Shown here one piece after another: positions 1 to 5,805 of a DNA stretch of 7,245 bases (position 1 is the stretch's first letter; every line of letters begins with the position of its first letter). The notes under the pieces are model-generated. The model made no database searches, was not told where the DNA came from, and was given only the letters and a program-made list of their open reading frames with translations. Origin of the DNA: Chloroflexia bacterium (lineage in GTDB: Bacteria; Chloroflexota; Chloroflexia; Thermomicrobiales; UBA6265); assembly GCA_013696265.1 (NCBI GenBank), contig JACCYX010000171.1:1-7245 (forward strand), read 5' to 3'. Both the position numbers and the translations under genes were made by a program.

Positions 1-1
1 C

Positions 2-1456
2 AGCAAGTCAGTCGCCTTTTTGGGCGGCACCGTCGTCCTCGCCCTGATGGGCATGTTCCTGATGCCCGCCTCGATCTTTCGGGCGCTGGCGATTGGCGCG
101 ATCGTCGTCGTGATCGTCGCCGTCTTCGCCGCGATGACCCTGGTGCCGGCCATCCTCAGCCTGCTCGGGGACCGGATCGACTGGCCGCGCAAACGCAACT
201 ACGAGGCGTACGCGGCGGAACACGCCGCCGACGATCCGCACAACCTGGAGCTTGTCTACAAGGGCTTCTGGGGCCGGATCACCCGGGCCGTGATGGCCCG
301 GCCGATCATCGGCGTGGTCACGGCCGTCGCCCTGCTGCTGCTGGTCGCGGTGCCGTACCTGGACATCAATACCGGGTTCGCCGGTGTCGAATCGATGCCG
401 AGCGACAGCACCGTCAAGCAGGGCTTCGAGATCCTCGAGGAGGAGGGCTTCGCGGGCCGGCTGGCCGTGGTCCAGTTCGCGGTCGAGGGTGACGAGGCGT
501 CGGCCCAGGCTGGCATCGACACCCTGCGCGCGGCCCTCGCCGCCGAAACCGTCCCCGATGGCGACGGCACGAAACCCGCCTTCCTGACGATTCCGGAAGA
601 GAACTGGGCGCGCTGGAATGGCGACGGCGATGTGGCGCTGCTCGACGCCACGCTCAACATGCCCACCAACGACGCCCGCGCCTATGAGGTCATCCAGGAT
701 TTGCGGAGCGATGTCGTGCCCGCCGCCTTCGATGGGTCCGGCGTCGAGGTCTACGTGACCGGCGAAACCGCCTTCAACCAGGACTTCTTCGACCTCGCCA
801 CCGGCTACGCGCCGCTCGTGATCGCCTTCGTGCTCGGCCTGAGCTTCCTGCTCCTGCTGCTCGCCTTCCGCTCGGTCGTCGTCTCGGCCAAGGCGATCGT
901 GATGAACCTGCTCTCCGTCGGCGCGGCCTACGGGCTGCTGGTGCTGGTCTTCCAGAAGGGCGTCGGCAACGACCTCTTCGGGTTCCAGCAGACGCCGACG
1001 ATCGAAGCCTGGATCCCGATTTTCCTCTTCTGCGTGCTCTTCGGCCTCAGCATGGACTACCACGTCTTCCTGCTCAGCCGGATTCGGGAGCACTACGACC
1101 TGACCGGCAACAACACCGAATCGGTGGCGGTCGGGCTGCACTCCACGGCCAAGATCATCACCGGCGCGGCCCTGATCATGGGCGCCGTCTTCGGCGGCTT
1201 CGCGGCGGGCCGGCTGGTGATGCTCCAGCAGATGGGCTTTGGGCTCGGGGTGGCGGTGCTGCTCGACGCCACGATCGTCCGCTCGATCCTCGTGCCCTCG
1301 GCGATGGCCCTGCTCGGCGACCGCAACTGGTACCTCCCGCGCTGGCTGCACTGGCTGCCGGACCTCCGGGTTGAGGGCACGCCCGTGCCGGTGCGGACCG
1401 CCGCGCCCGCGTCCACGGCCATCGATGCCCCGGTCGGCGCCACCGCCGGCGAGTAA
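2..1456 (+). CDS. MMPL/RND-family membrane exporter, 3' part (5' end outside window)
   Basis: The frame is open from the first bases, so the gene begins before the window; 484 residues are visible. They cover the last membrane helices of the first MMPL half (about residues 5-55, ending in the family-typical LVPAILSLLGD), a cytoplasmic linker, one helix near 100-120, an extracytoplasmic domain (about 125-265), and the five last helices (about 268-455). The helix with GLSMDYHVFL carries the Asp-Tyr pair (Asp352, Tyr353 of the visible part) that matches the proton-relay Asp-Tyr of TM10 in MmpL3-like transporters. The family uses proton motive force to export lipids or other hydrophobic compounds at the cytoplasmic membrane; the substrate here cannot be read from sequence. 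The tail after the last helix is short and rich in Ala, Pro and Thr. High GC matches the right-hand part of the window. The gene looks intact to its TAA stop. Confidence 0.93.
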   Translation, partial: SKSVAFLGGTVVLALMGMFLMPASIFRALAIGAIVVVIVAVFAAMTLVPAILSLLGDRIDWPRKRNYEAYAAEHAADDPHNLELVYKGFWGRITRAVMARPIIGVVTAVALLLLVAVPYLDINTGFAGVESMPSDSTVKQGFEILEEEGFAGRLAVVQFAVEGDEASAQAGIDTLRAALAAETVPDGDGTKPAFLTIPEENWARWNGDGDVALLDATLNMPTNDARAYEVIQDLRSDVVPAAFDGSGVEVYVTGETAFNQDFFDLATGYAPLVIAFVLGLSFLLLLLAFRSVVVSAKAIVMNLLSVGAAYGLLVLVFQKGVGNDLFGFQQTPTIEAWIPIFLFCVLFGLSMDYHVFLLSRIREHYDLTGNNTESVAVGLHSTAKIITGAALIMGAVFGGFAAGRLVMLQQMGFGLGVAVLLDATIVRSILVPSAMALLGDRNWYLPRWLHWLPDLRVEGTPVPVRTAAPASTAIDAPVGATAGE

Positions 1457-1489
1457 GCGTCGTCGAGCCGACCAAGCCATGAATTATCG

Positions 1490-1521
1490 AAGGGGGCCGC
1501 ATCGACTTGATGCGGCCCCTT
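1490..1521 (+). terminator. Hairpin terminator after the MMPL gene
   Basis: A perfect 11-bp stem, GGGGCCGCATC at 1493-1503 and GATGCGGCCCC at 1509-1519, closes a 5-base loop. G-T and A-T pairs extend it to 1491-1521. It starts about 35 bases after the MMPL stop. The tract after it is only TTCCTC, so it is not a textbook U-tail. The hairpin lies between two converging genes and could end transcription from both sides. Confidence 0.8.
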
Positions 1522-1561
1522 CCTCGCCAAGACAAGTAGGCGGTTTCGTCTAAAAGTACCT

Positions 1562-1915
1562 TCAATGAGCGAGGAGGAAAGCACCGTTAGGATGGTAGGC
1601 GGTGTAGTTAGCGCATTCTTTTCCAACAGTGGTCTCATTGAGCAAGCGCTCACTAACAGCGCCCAAAATGGCTGTATCCATTGCATCGGTAAATAGTTCG
1701 AGATGGTATGCGAGATGAATCGCATCGGCCATGACGTAGGGAGCTTCCTTCAGACGGCCGATGGCATTCGCTAGACCCAATGCCATTTTTTCACGCTCCA
1801 CTGGGATGAGGGCATAATAGAGCTTGGCAAGTCGATCAAGGGAATCGAAAGCTTCCTGTTGCGTGAGTGACAGTTTTTCGACGATGATGTTGGAATAGTC
1901 CTGAACGTCCGCCAC
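1562..1915 (-). CDS. Unrecognised 117-residue, mostly helical soluble protein
   Basis: I do not recognise a family. The product has no signal peptide or membrane segment and looks almost wholly alpha-helical, with heptad-like stretches (about residues 8-60) and a short C-terminal region with Asn, Tyr, His and Pro. The GTG start is chosen because an in-frame TAA lies just two codons upstream and AGAAGGG sits 8 bases before it. The next starts would remove much of the first helix. The gene is the last of a minus-strand set in the low-GC islet: the 34-residue frame ends 3 bases before this GTG, and the 209-residue gene ends 97 bases upstream. The shared strand and tight spacing imply co-transcription with the promoter at 2690-2718. 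It could be a small partner of the 209-residue protein, such as an immunity, antitoxin or subunit protein, but that is speculation. Confidence 0.7.
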   Translation of the reverse strand: MADVQDYSNIIVEKLSLTQQEAFDSLDRLAKLYYALIPVEREKMALGLANAIGRLKEAPYVMADAIHLAYHLELFTDAMDTAILGAVSERLLNETTVGKECANYTAYHPNGAFLLAH

Positions 1916-1918
1916 TGG

Positions 1919-2023
1919 TTAAGCCCTTCTTGTGCACGAGCAGATGGGCCATTGAATGGGTCCGAAGTTTAGTGGGTCTTGATCAGGATGTCCACATGTC
2001 TCCACGTAAGAATCAAGGCTCAT
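1919..2023 (-). CDS. Possible 34-residue Cys-containing peptide bridging two islet genes
   Basis: This frame was found by reading the 97-base gap between the two islet genes. It begins with ATG at 2023, overlapping the last 11 bases of the 209-residue gene, and ends with TAA 3 bases before the GTG of the 117-residue gene, so it fills the gap exactly. The peptide reads MSLDSYVETCGHPDQDP, then NFGPIQWPICSC, then TRRA. The CGH and CSC clusters could bind a metal, and the look is that of a coding sequence, not noise. Against it, GAGG lies only 3 bases before the ATG, which is tight, and 34 residues can arise by chance. An alternative is that it is the remnant of a longer N-terminus of the 117-residue protein, because it shares that frame and is separated only by TAA CCA. 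Confidence 0.35.
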   Translation of the reverse strand: MSLDSYVETCGHPDQDPLNFGPIQWPICSCTRRA

Positions 2024-2642
2024 GGTCCTCAAGATCATCATATAGCAGATTGAGCTCGAGAGGGGTGGCAGGTGATTGCGCACCACTACTCTCGCGAGAC
2101 TGTTTGTCCATCAATACGACGAGTTCCCAGAATGCCTCGTTCTCAAGATTAGGGTTGGCAAGGAACCATAAAGGTCTACGCTCGGAGCCATCCGATTCTT
2201 GATGAGCTTCCACGTAGTAGACAAAGTGATCAGAGCTCATAGAGACGTTATTTAAAGTGATCCATTGACGAGCTCCTCCGGCGGTATGTTCCTCAAGCTG
2301 GTTGTCACGCACGTAGCCGGTGCATTCGATACCGCTGAGGCAGAACATGATAAGGGTAGCTCCGTCTGAAGAATATCTCTCAGGATCTCGTAAAGTCAGC
2401 CGGTGTGCCAATTGCTCTGGGAAGAAATATCCGCTGAGTGATCCCATATCGGTAAAGAAGACTTGGGGTTGGCGGTGATGAGCCAAGCTGGGAGGTTTGA
2501 CATCGGTGAGTCCGGTTCTTAATGCCAAACGGAATTTACACCACTCAACCACCACCCATCGATGAAATGTCGGTTGCCTCATGATGCGAACGCCGACAGC
2601 GCAAATGGAAGGAAGATAAGGCGCACCACTGATATCTGCCAT
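2013..2642 (-). CDS. Unrecognised 209-residue soluble protein
   Basis: No family is recognised. There is no signal peptide and no membrane helix. The N-terminal third is basic and aromatic (an HRWVVVEWCKFRLALR segment near residues 28-43). The middle is mixed alpha/beta (strands such as LIMFCLSG and FVYYVEAH). A segment near 160-185 has RRPLWFLANPNLENEAFW, and the last 25 residues are acidic. The ATG at 2642 is preferred over a TTG seven codons upstream, because TGGAG lies 8 bases before the ATG and the longer form would consume this ribosome site. A near-consensus promoter sits about 50 bases upstream. The gene leads the islet's transcription unit. Codon use is unlike the GC-rich neighbours, which supports recent acquisition. 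The shape (a medium soluble protein followed by small ones) would fit an effector with a partner, but nothing in the sequence proves it. Confidence 0.75.
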   Translation of the reverse strand: MADISGAPYLPSICAVGVRIMRQPTFHRWVVVEWCKFRLALRTGLTDVKPPSLAHHRQPQVFFTDMGSLSGYFFPEQLAHRLTLRDPERYSSDGATLIMFCLSGIECTGYVRDNQLEEHTAGGARQWITLNNVSMSSDHFVYYVEAHQESDGSERRPLWFLANPNLENEAFWELVVLMDKQSRESSGAQSPATPLELNLLYDDLEDHEP

Positions 2643-2689
2643 TCGCAGTTCTCCAGAAGTCAAGTAATTTCCAGCTTGGAACCCCCCGC

Positions 2690-2718
2690 ATTATTGCATC
2701 GGTGTTCGCGGATGCCAA
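2690..2718 (-). promoter_or_regulatory. Sigma70-type promoter for the islet genes
   Basis: Reading the minus strand, TTGGCA (2718-2713, 5 of 6 to TTGACA) is followed after 17 bases by AATAAT (2695-2690, 5 of 6 to TATAAT). Transcription would start near 2683 and leave a leader of about 40 bases before the ATG at 2642 with its TGGAG site. This is the best promoter match I found in the window and sits exactly ahead of the 209-residue gene. It is a consensus match only. I saw no operator-like repeat around it. Confidence 0.6.
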
Positions 2719-2852
2719 TGATTCTTTACACTACGCCTCACGCTTATCGTACCGACCGCGAACTTGAGTGCATTTGCCGCGTTCTTCACCGATCACGTAG
2801 CGGGGGACAATGCTGGTAGGCGTGCCCCCGGGCGTTCCCGCTCAAATCGCGG

Positions 2853-3887
2853 TCAATGCCGGTGGGAATGGCTGCTTCCGCCGTCGGGCAGGGCCGCCCG
2901 GAGCGCCACGCGGCAGGCGTTGCGGCCCGACTCCGTGTCGAGCGAACAACCTCCCTCGCCGCCCGGATTCCCGTCCATCTCTTCGGGCTGCACGGTCACG
3001 TGCGCAATCCCGAACCGGGTGCGCAGCAGCGTCGTCAGGTCATCCAGGATGCCGTGCCACTCGCGTTCGCCGGTGATGTCGACGTGGCAACTCATCGCCA
3101 CCAGGCCGGAGGTCACGGTCCAGATGTGCAGGTCATGCACGCCGCCCACGCCCGCGACCGCGCCCATGGCGCCACGCACCTCGACCGGAACGATGCCTTT
3201 CGGCGTCGATTCGAGCAACACTTCCACGGATTCCCGGAGCAGCCGCCACGAACTCCAGAGGATGAGCAGGCCGATTCCGGCCGAGAGGATCGGGTCGGCG
3301 AGATACCAGCCGGTGGCCAACATGATCAGCGCGGCCGTGATCGCGCCGGCCGATCCCACCAGGTCGCCCACCACATGCAGGACCGCGCCTCGCGTGTTGA
3401 GATTCTCCTCGTGACCGCCGCCCCGCATGAGGACCCAGGCGGAAACCGCATTGGCCGCGAGACCGGCCACCGCGACCGCCAGCATCGGCCCGCTCTCGAC
3501 CTCGGGCGGCGACCCGATCCGGCGGAACGCCTCCCAGAAGATAGAAATGGAAATTGCGATCAATGTTCCGGCGTTGACCAGCGCGGCCAACACCTCGGCG
3601 CGCGCGAACCCGAACGAGCGTGCCGGCGTCGCCGGACGCCGCGCGAGCCCGATCGCGAACAACGCCAGCGCCAGCGCGGCGACATCGGTGGCCATGTGCC
3701 CGGCGTCGGCCAGCAAGGCGAGCGAGTTGGTGAGCAACCCACCGATCACCTCCACGACCAGGAAAATCGACGTGATCGCCAGGGCAATCGCCAGCGGACG
3801 GCGATTCACCCGCTCACTGGCTCCTTCTGGGTTCTCGTGTGTGTGATTGTGGTTGTCGGCCATGTTCTCTCGCGTACTCATTGCCAT
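2853..3887 (-). CDS. CDF-family Zn/Cd efflux transporter (CzcD/ZitB type)
   Basis: A 344-residue cation diffusion facilitator of normal length that exports divalent metal (Zn2+, often also Cd2+ or Co2+) from the cytoplasm in exchange for protons. Six membrane helices span about residues 32-225. The transport site has the HxxxD pairs expected of Zn-transporting CDF proteins: His64/Asp68 in helix 2 (DAGHMATD) and His171/Asp175 in helix 5 (HVVGD). A cytoplasmic metal-sensing tail follows, with VHDLHIWTVTSG and a histidine strand. Both ends carry loose histidines (DNHNHTH near residue 11; SHSHRH at the end), as is common for metal capture. Start: ATG at 3887 has a modest GGA-like site; ATG codons 3 and 9 are possible alternatives. 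It is transcribed divergently from the cmtR-like operon, so the ArsR-type repressor probably controls it too. Substrate is inferred from family and neighbours. Confidence 0.93.
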   Translation of the reverse strand: MAMSTRENMADNHNHTHENPEGASERVNRRPLAIALAITSIFLVVEVIGGLLTNSLALLADAGHMATDVAALALALFAIGLARRPATPARSFGFARAEVLAALVNAGTLIAISISIFWEAFRRIGSPPEVESGPMLAVAVAGLAANAVSAWVLMRGGGHEENLNTRGAVLHVVGDLVGSAGAITAALIMLATGWYLADPILSAGIGLLILWSSWRLLRESVEVLLESTPKGIVPVEVRGAMGAVAGVGGVHDLHIWTVTSGLVAMSCHVDITGEREWHGILDDLTTLLRTRFGIAHVTVQPEEMDGNPGGEGGCSLDTESGRNACRVALRAALPDGGSSHSHRH

Positions 3888-3987
3888 TCAATCCGTCTTC
3901 GCCGACTAACTTGCGCGTGTGGCGCGCCAATCGAAATCCATCGTATCATCATGCACTGATATATTATCGAAACGATGGAGCATCGGT
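3888..3987. promoter_or_regulatory. Divergent control region with an operator-like palindrome at 3958-3968
   Basis: This 100-base gap separates the CDF gene and the ArsR-type repressor gene, which are read away from each other. It contains an AT-rich patch in otherwise GC-rich DNA with GATA-tat-TATC (3958-3968), a 4-3-4 inverted repeat of the AT-rich kind ArsR/SmtB repressors bind, 19 bases before the repressor's start. A weaker outer pair, CATCGT near 3939 and ACGATG near 3972, flanks it. TATATT (3960-3965) could serve as the rightward -10 box, in which case a bound repressor would block the polymerase; no good -35 box accompanies it. A leftward promoter is not clear. Confidence 0.5.
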
Positions 3988-4350
3988 ATGGCCGTTTCCC
4001 GTTCCCTCGCCACGCTACATCCGGCGAACCATGCGCTCCGCGCCAAGCTCTTCCGTGGCCTGGGCGATCCATCGCGCCTCGGCATTCTCGCGGCGCTCCG
4101 GGATGGGCCGCTCACCGTTGGCGAGATCGTTGATGCGACGGGGTTGAGCCAGCCCAACGCATCCAATCATCTTGCCTGCCTGCTCGATTGCGGACTCGTG
4201 CGGCGCGAACGGCATGGGCGCTTCGCGAGCTACTCGATTGCCGATGACCGAGTCGCGACCATACTTGACCTCGCCGATAACGTGCTTGCCACGAGTGCGT
4301 CAGGAGTGCTCACCTGCTCCCGCTACGCCGAACCAGGCAGAACGACGTGA
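3988..4350 (+). CDS. cmtR: ArsR/SmtB-family metal-responsive repressor, CmtR type (Cd/Pb sensor)
   Basis: A 120-residue winged-helix repressor. The helix-turn-helix lies about residues 42-64 (LTVGEIVDATGLSQPNASNHL). Cys64 and Cys68 sit four apart in the recognition helix (NHLACLLDCGLV), and Cys110 lies near the C-terminus (VLTCSRY). This reproduces the Cys57/Cys61/Cys102 ligand set of Mycobacterium tuberculosis CmtR, which releases DNA on binding Cd(II) or Pb(II). The ATG at 3988 is chosen over a GTG at 3919 because GGAG lies 7 bases upstream and the longer version would run through the AT-rich operator-like patch and add no domain. The gene opens the rightward operon and is divergent from the CDF gene, so autorepression plus control of both transporters is the natural reading. 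The symbol is by motif and should be treated as a type name; metal preference is inferred. Confidence 0.88.
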   Translation: MAVSRSLATLHPANHALRAKLFRGLGDPSRLGILAALRDGPLTVGEIVDATGLSQPNASNHLACLLDCGLVRRERHGRFASYSIADDRVATILDLADNVLATSASGVLTCSRYAEPGRTT

Positions 4351-5197
4351 CCCCCCATCGACCGGCACAACGCTGCGCTACCTCGTGACAGGTATGGACT
4401 GCAATGACTGTGCCGCCGAAATTGAACACGTCACCCGCCAGTTGGCTGGTGTCGAAGATGTCAGGGTATCGATCGCGTCTCAGGTGATGACGATCCGTGT
4501 CGCCGAGCCCGAAGCAAGTCTGACGGATGTGGAGCGGGTGGTTGCCGAGCTTGGCTACCGGATCGACCCGATCGGAACGGCGGGCAGGTCCGCCAGTACC
4601 AACGCGGATGCTACCCACATCACGGGCGGATACCGGCGCGCGTTGTGGATCGTCGTGCTCCTCAATGGCGGCTATGGCGTCATTGAGCTGGCGGGTGGGT
4701 TTCTTTCCAACTCGCAGGCCTTGAAAGCCGACGCGCTCGACTTCATGGGCGACGGGCTCATTACGTTGCTCGGCATCGTCGCCATCGGCTGGGGGCTGGC
4801 ATGGCGCGCCCGCTCGGCGCTCCTCCAGGGCCTCTTCCTCGGTGCACTGGGCCTGGGGGTGCTGACCAACACCCTGTTCCGGCTGGAAGCCGGGTACGAA
4901 CCGGAAGCCGGTTTGATGAGCCGCTTCGGCATCGTTGCCCTGGCGGTCAATGTGGCGGCGGCGTTCGTGCTGATTCCCCATCGCACAGGCGACGCGAATG
5001 TGCGCGCCGTATGGCTGTTTTCCCGGAACGATGCCATCGGGAACCTCGCCGTCGTGATTGCCGCCGCCCTGGTCGCGTGGACGGGAACGCGCTGGCCCGA
5101 TCTCATTGTGGCCCTGGTCATTGCCGGCTTGTTCCTGCAATCTTCCGTCTCGATCATCCTCGACGCGCGACGCGATCTGCGCGAGGCGTCCGCATGA
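4295..5197 (+). CDS. HMA domain fused to a tail-less CDF-like cation transporter
   Basis: Two parts are visible. First, an HMA metal-binding fold whose loop is GMDCNDCAAEIE, with the CxxC cysteines encoded at 4400 and 4409; such domains carry soft metals in P-type ATPases. Second, a membrane domain with about six helices resembling the CDF core: helix 2 has KADALDFMGD (a DxxxD in place of HxxxD) and helix 5 has RNDAIGN (DxxxN). The protein stops with RRDLREASA just after the last helix, so the usual CDF cytoplasmic domain is absent and the N-terminal HMA may replace it as the metal sensor or feeder. The start is uncertain: it must precede TLRYLVTGMDC, so it overlaps the end of the repressor gene. 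GTG at 4295 is given; ATG at 4244 is an alternative, and neither has a good ribosome site. The stop overlaps the lspA start (ATGA). It probably exports Cd, Pb or Zn. Confidence 0.85.
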   Translation: MRQECSPAPATPNQAERRDPPSTGTTLRYLVTGMDCNDCAAEIEHVTRQLAGVEDVRVSIASQVMTIRVAEPEASLTDVERVVAELGYRIDPIGTAGRSASTNADATHITGGYRRALWIVVLLNGGYGVIELAGGFLSNSQALKADALDFMGDGLITLLGIVAIGWGLAWRARSALLQGLFLGALGLGVLTNTLFRLEAGYEPEAGLMSRFGIVALAVNVAAAFVLIPHRTGDANVRAVWLFSRNDAIGNLAVVIAAALVAWTGTRWPDLIVALVIAGLFLQSSVSIILDARRDLREASA

Positions 5198-5667
5198 GCT
5201 GGGCACGGGCGGTTCCGCCCATGTTGGTCTTCGCCATCGTGATCCTCGACGCGACGATCAAGGGCTGGGTCGAGCGAGCGTTGGCACCAGGCGATCCGGT
5301 GCCGGTCATCGGGCATCTGCTTCGCCTGACGCTTGGCTACAACGATGGAACCGCGTTTGGGGTCTTCAGCCAGGGAGGAGCGGTGTTGCTGGCCGGAATC
5401 GCCGCTGTGATCGCGGTGCTGGGCGCCTGGTTCGTCCGTCTGCTGATCGTTCTCCCCGAAGACCCGGTAGCCCGGCCACTCGCCCTGATCCTGGGCGGCG
5501 CGGTGTCCAACCTGATCGACCGGATCCCTGATGGCCATGTGACGGACTTTCTCGATGTCGGCGTGAACGCGGTCCGCTGGCCCACGTTCAATGTCGCGGA
5601 CATGGCAATTACGCTCGGCCTTGCTGGGCTGATCTCCGTCCGTCAACGACTGATGATCCAGTCGTAA
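5194..5667 (+). CDS. lspA: Lipoprotein signal peptidase (signal peptidase II)
   Basis: A 157-residue, four-helix membrane aspartyl protease that cuts signal peptides from diacylated prolipoproteins; length is normal. The family motifs are in order: Asp19 and Lys23 in helix 1 (LDATIK), YNDGTAFG (49-56), SNLIDRI (105-111), VTDF (Asp118) and FNVAD (Asp136). The aspartates of VxDF and NxAD form the catalytic dyad in the solved structure, and both are present, so the enzyme should be active. Position 105 is Ser where Gly is common (GNLIDR). The start is fixed by the ATGA overlap with the transporter gene and a GAGG 7 bases before the ATG, which indicates coupled translation. An LspA homologue beside a metal transporter is known from lead-resistance operons (pbrC). 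It is probably an operon copy, not the housekeeping one, but that cannot be checked here. Confidence 0.93.
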   Translation: MSWARAVPPMLVFAIVILDATIKGWVERALAPGDPVPVIGHLLRLTLGYNDGTAFGVFSQGGAVLLAGIAAVIAVLGAWFVRLLIVLPEDPVARPLALILGGAVSNLIDRIPDGHVTDFLDVGVNAVRWPTFNVADMAITLGLAGLISVRQRLMIQS

Positions 5668-5690
5668 TCGAGGAGTCTTCGGTAAAGTCC

Positions 5691-5788
5691 GGCAATCGCG
5701 ACCGCTCATCAAACCGACGGCCTCTCGCCAGCGTACATCGAAGCGAGTTCGTGGAGCGTCTCACGAGTAATACATGCAGGCAATCGCG
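5691..5788 (+). repeat. Short direct repeat in the gap after lspA
   Basis: GGCAATCGCG occurs at 5691-5700 and again at 5779-5788 within the 138-base gap between lspA and the propeller gene. A bulged 7-bp hairpin (TCGTG and AG against CT and CACGA, about 5750-5766) lies between the copies but has no T-tract after it. The second copy lies next to the GGAGG and AGGG sites upstream of the propeller gene. It may be chance or a binding site; there is otherwise no gene or clear promoter in this gap. Confidence 0.3.
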
Positions 5789-5805
5789 GAGGAATCAGGG
5801 CCACC

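Larger units (their letters stand above)
1550..2760. other. Low-GC islet, probably horizontally acquired
   Basis: Base composition drops from the 65-70% GC look of the flanks to roughly half G+C (one counted 60-base line, 2101-2160, is 28/60). Codon third positions lose their G/C bias, and the codon choice of the minus-strand genes here differs from all other genes in the window. I found no transposase, integrase, tRNA or clear terminal repeats at the edges, so the mechanism of entry is not visible and the borders are approximate. Confidence 0.7.

Noticed and set aside
8..1480. 490-codon open frame on the minus strand through the MMPL gene
   Set aside because: Its product is rich in Arg, Gly, His, Asp and Gln with no fold-like pattern. 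It is the antisense shadow of a GC-biased gene whose plus-strand product is a clear MMPL transporter.
2801..2830. CGGGGG/CCCCCG hairpin as terminator of the CDF gene
   Set aside because: Only 6 bp with an 18-base loop and no T-tract on the minus strand; too weak to call.
1540..2830. Insertion-sequence ends around the low-GC islet
   Set aside because: I looked for matching terminal inverted repeats, target duplications or transposase fragments at both edges and found none convincing.
2856..3959. 367-codon open frame on the plus strand opposite the CDF gene
   Set aside because: Low-complexity Arg/His/Gln composition and exact antisense placement over a well-conserved CDF transporter; no domain.
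3919..3987. Longer GTG start for the ArsR-type repressor
   Set aside because: The extra 23 residues add no domain, have no ribosome site and would be encoded by the AT-rich operator-like patch; ATG at 3988 has GGAG at good spacing.
4801..5193. Upstream extension of the lspA frame
   Set aside because: The extension is Arg/Pro-rich shadow of the transporter gene; the true LspA N-terminus starts at the ATGA overlap at 5194.
4310..5206. 298-codon minus-strand frame over the HMA-CDF gene
   Set aside because: Antisense shadow with disordered, charge-rich composition; the plus-strand frame has HMA and CDF motifs.
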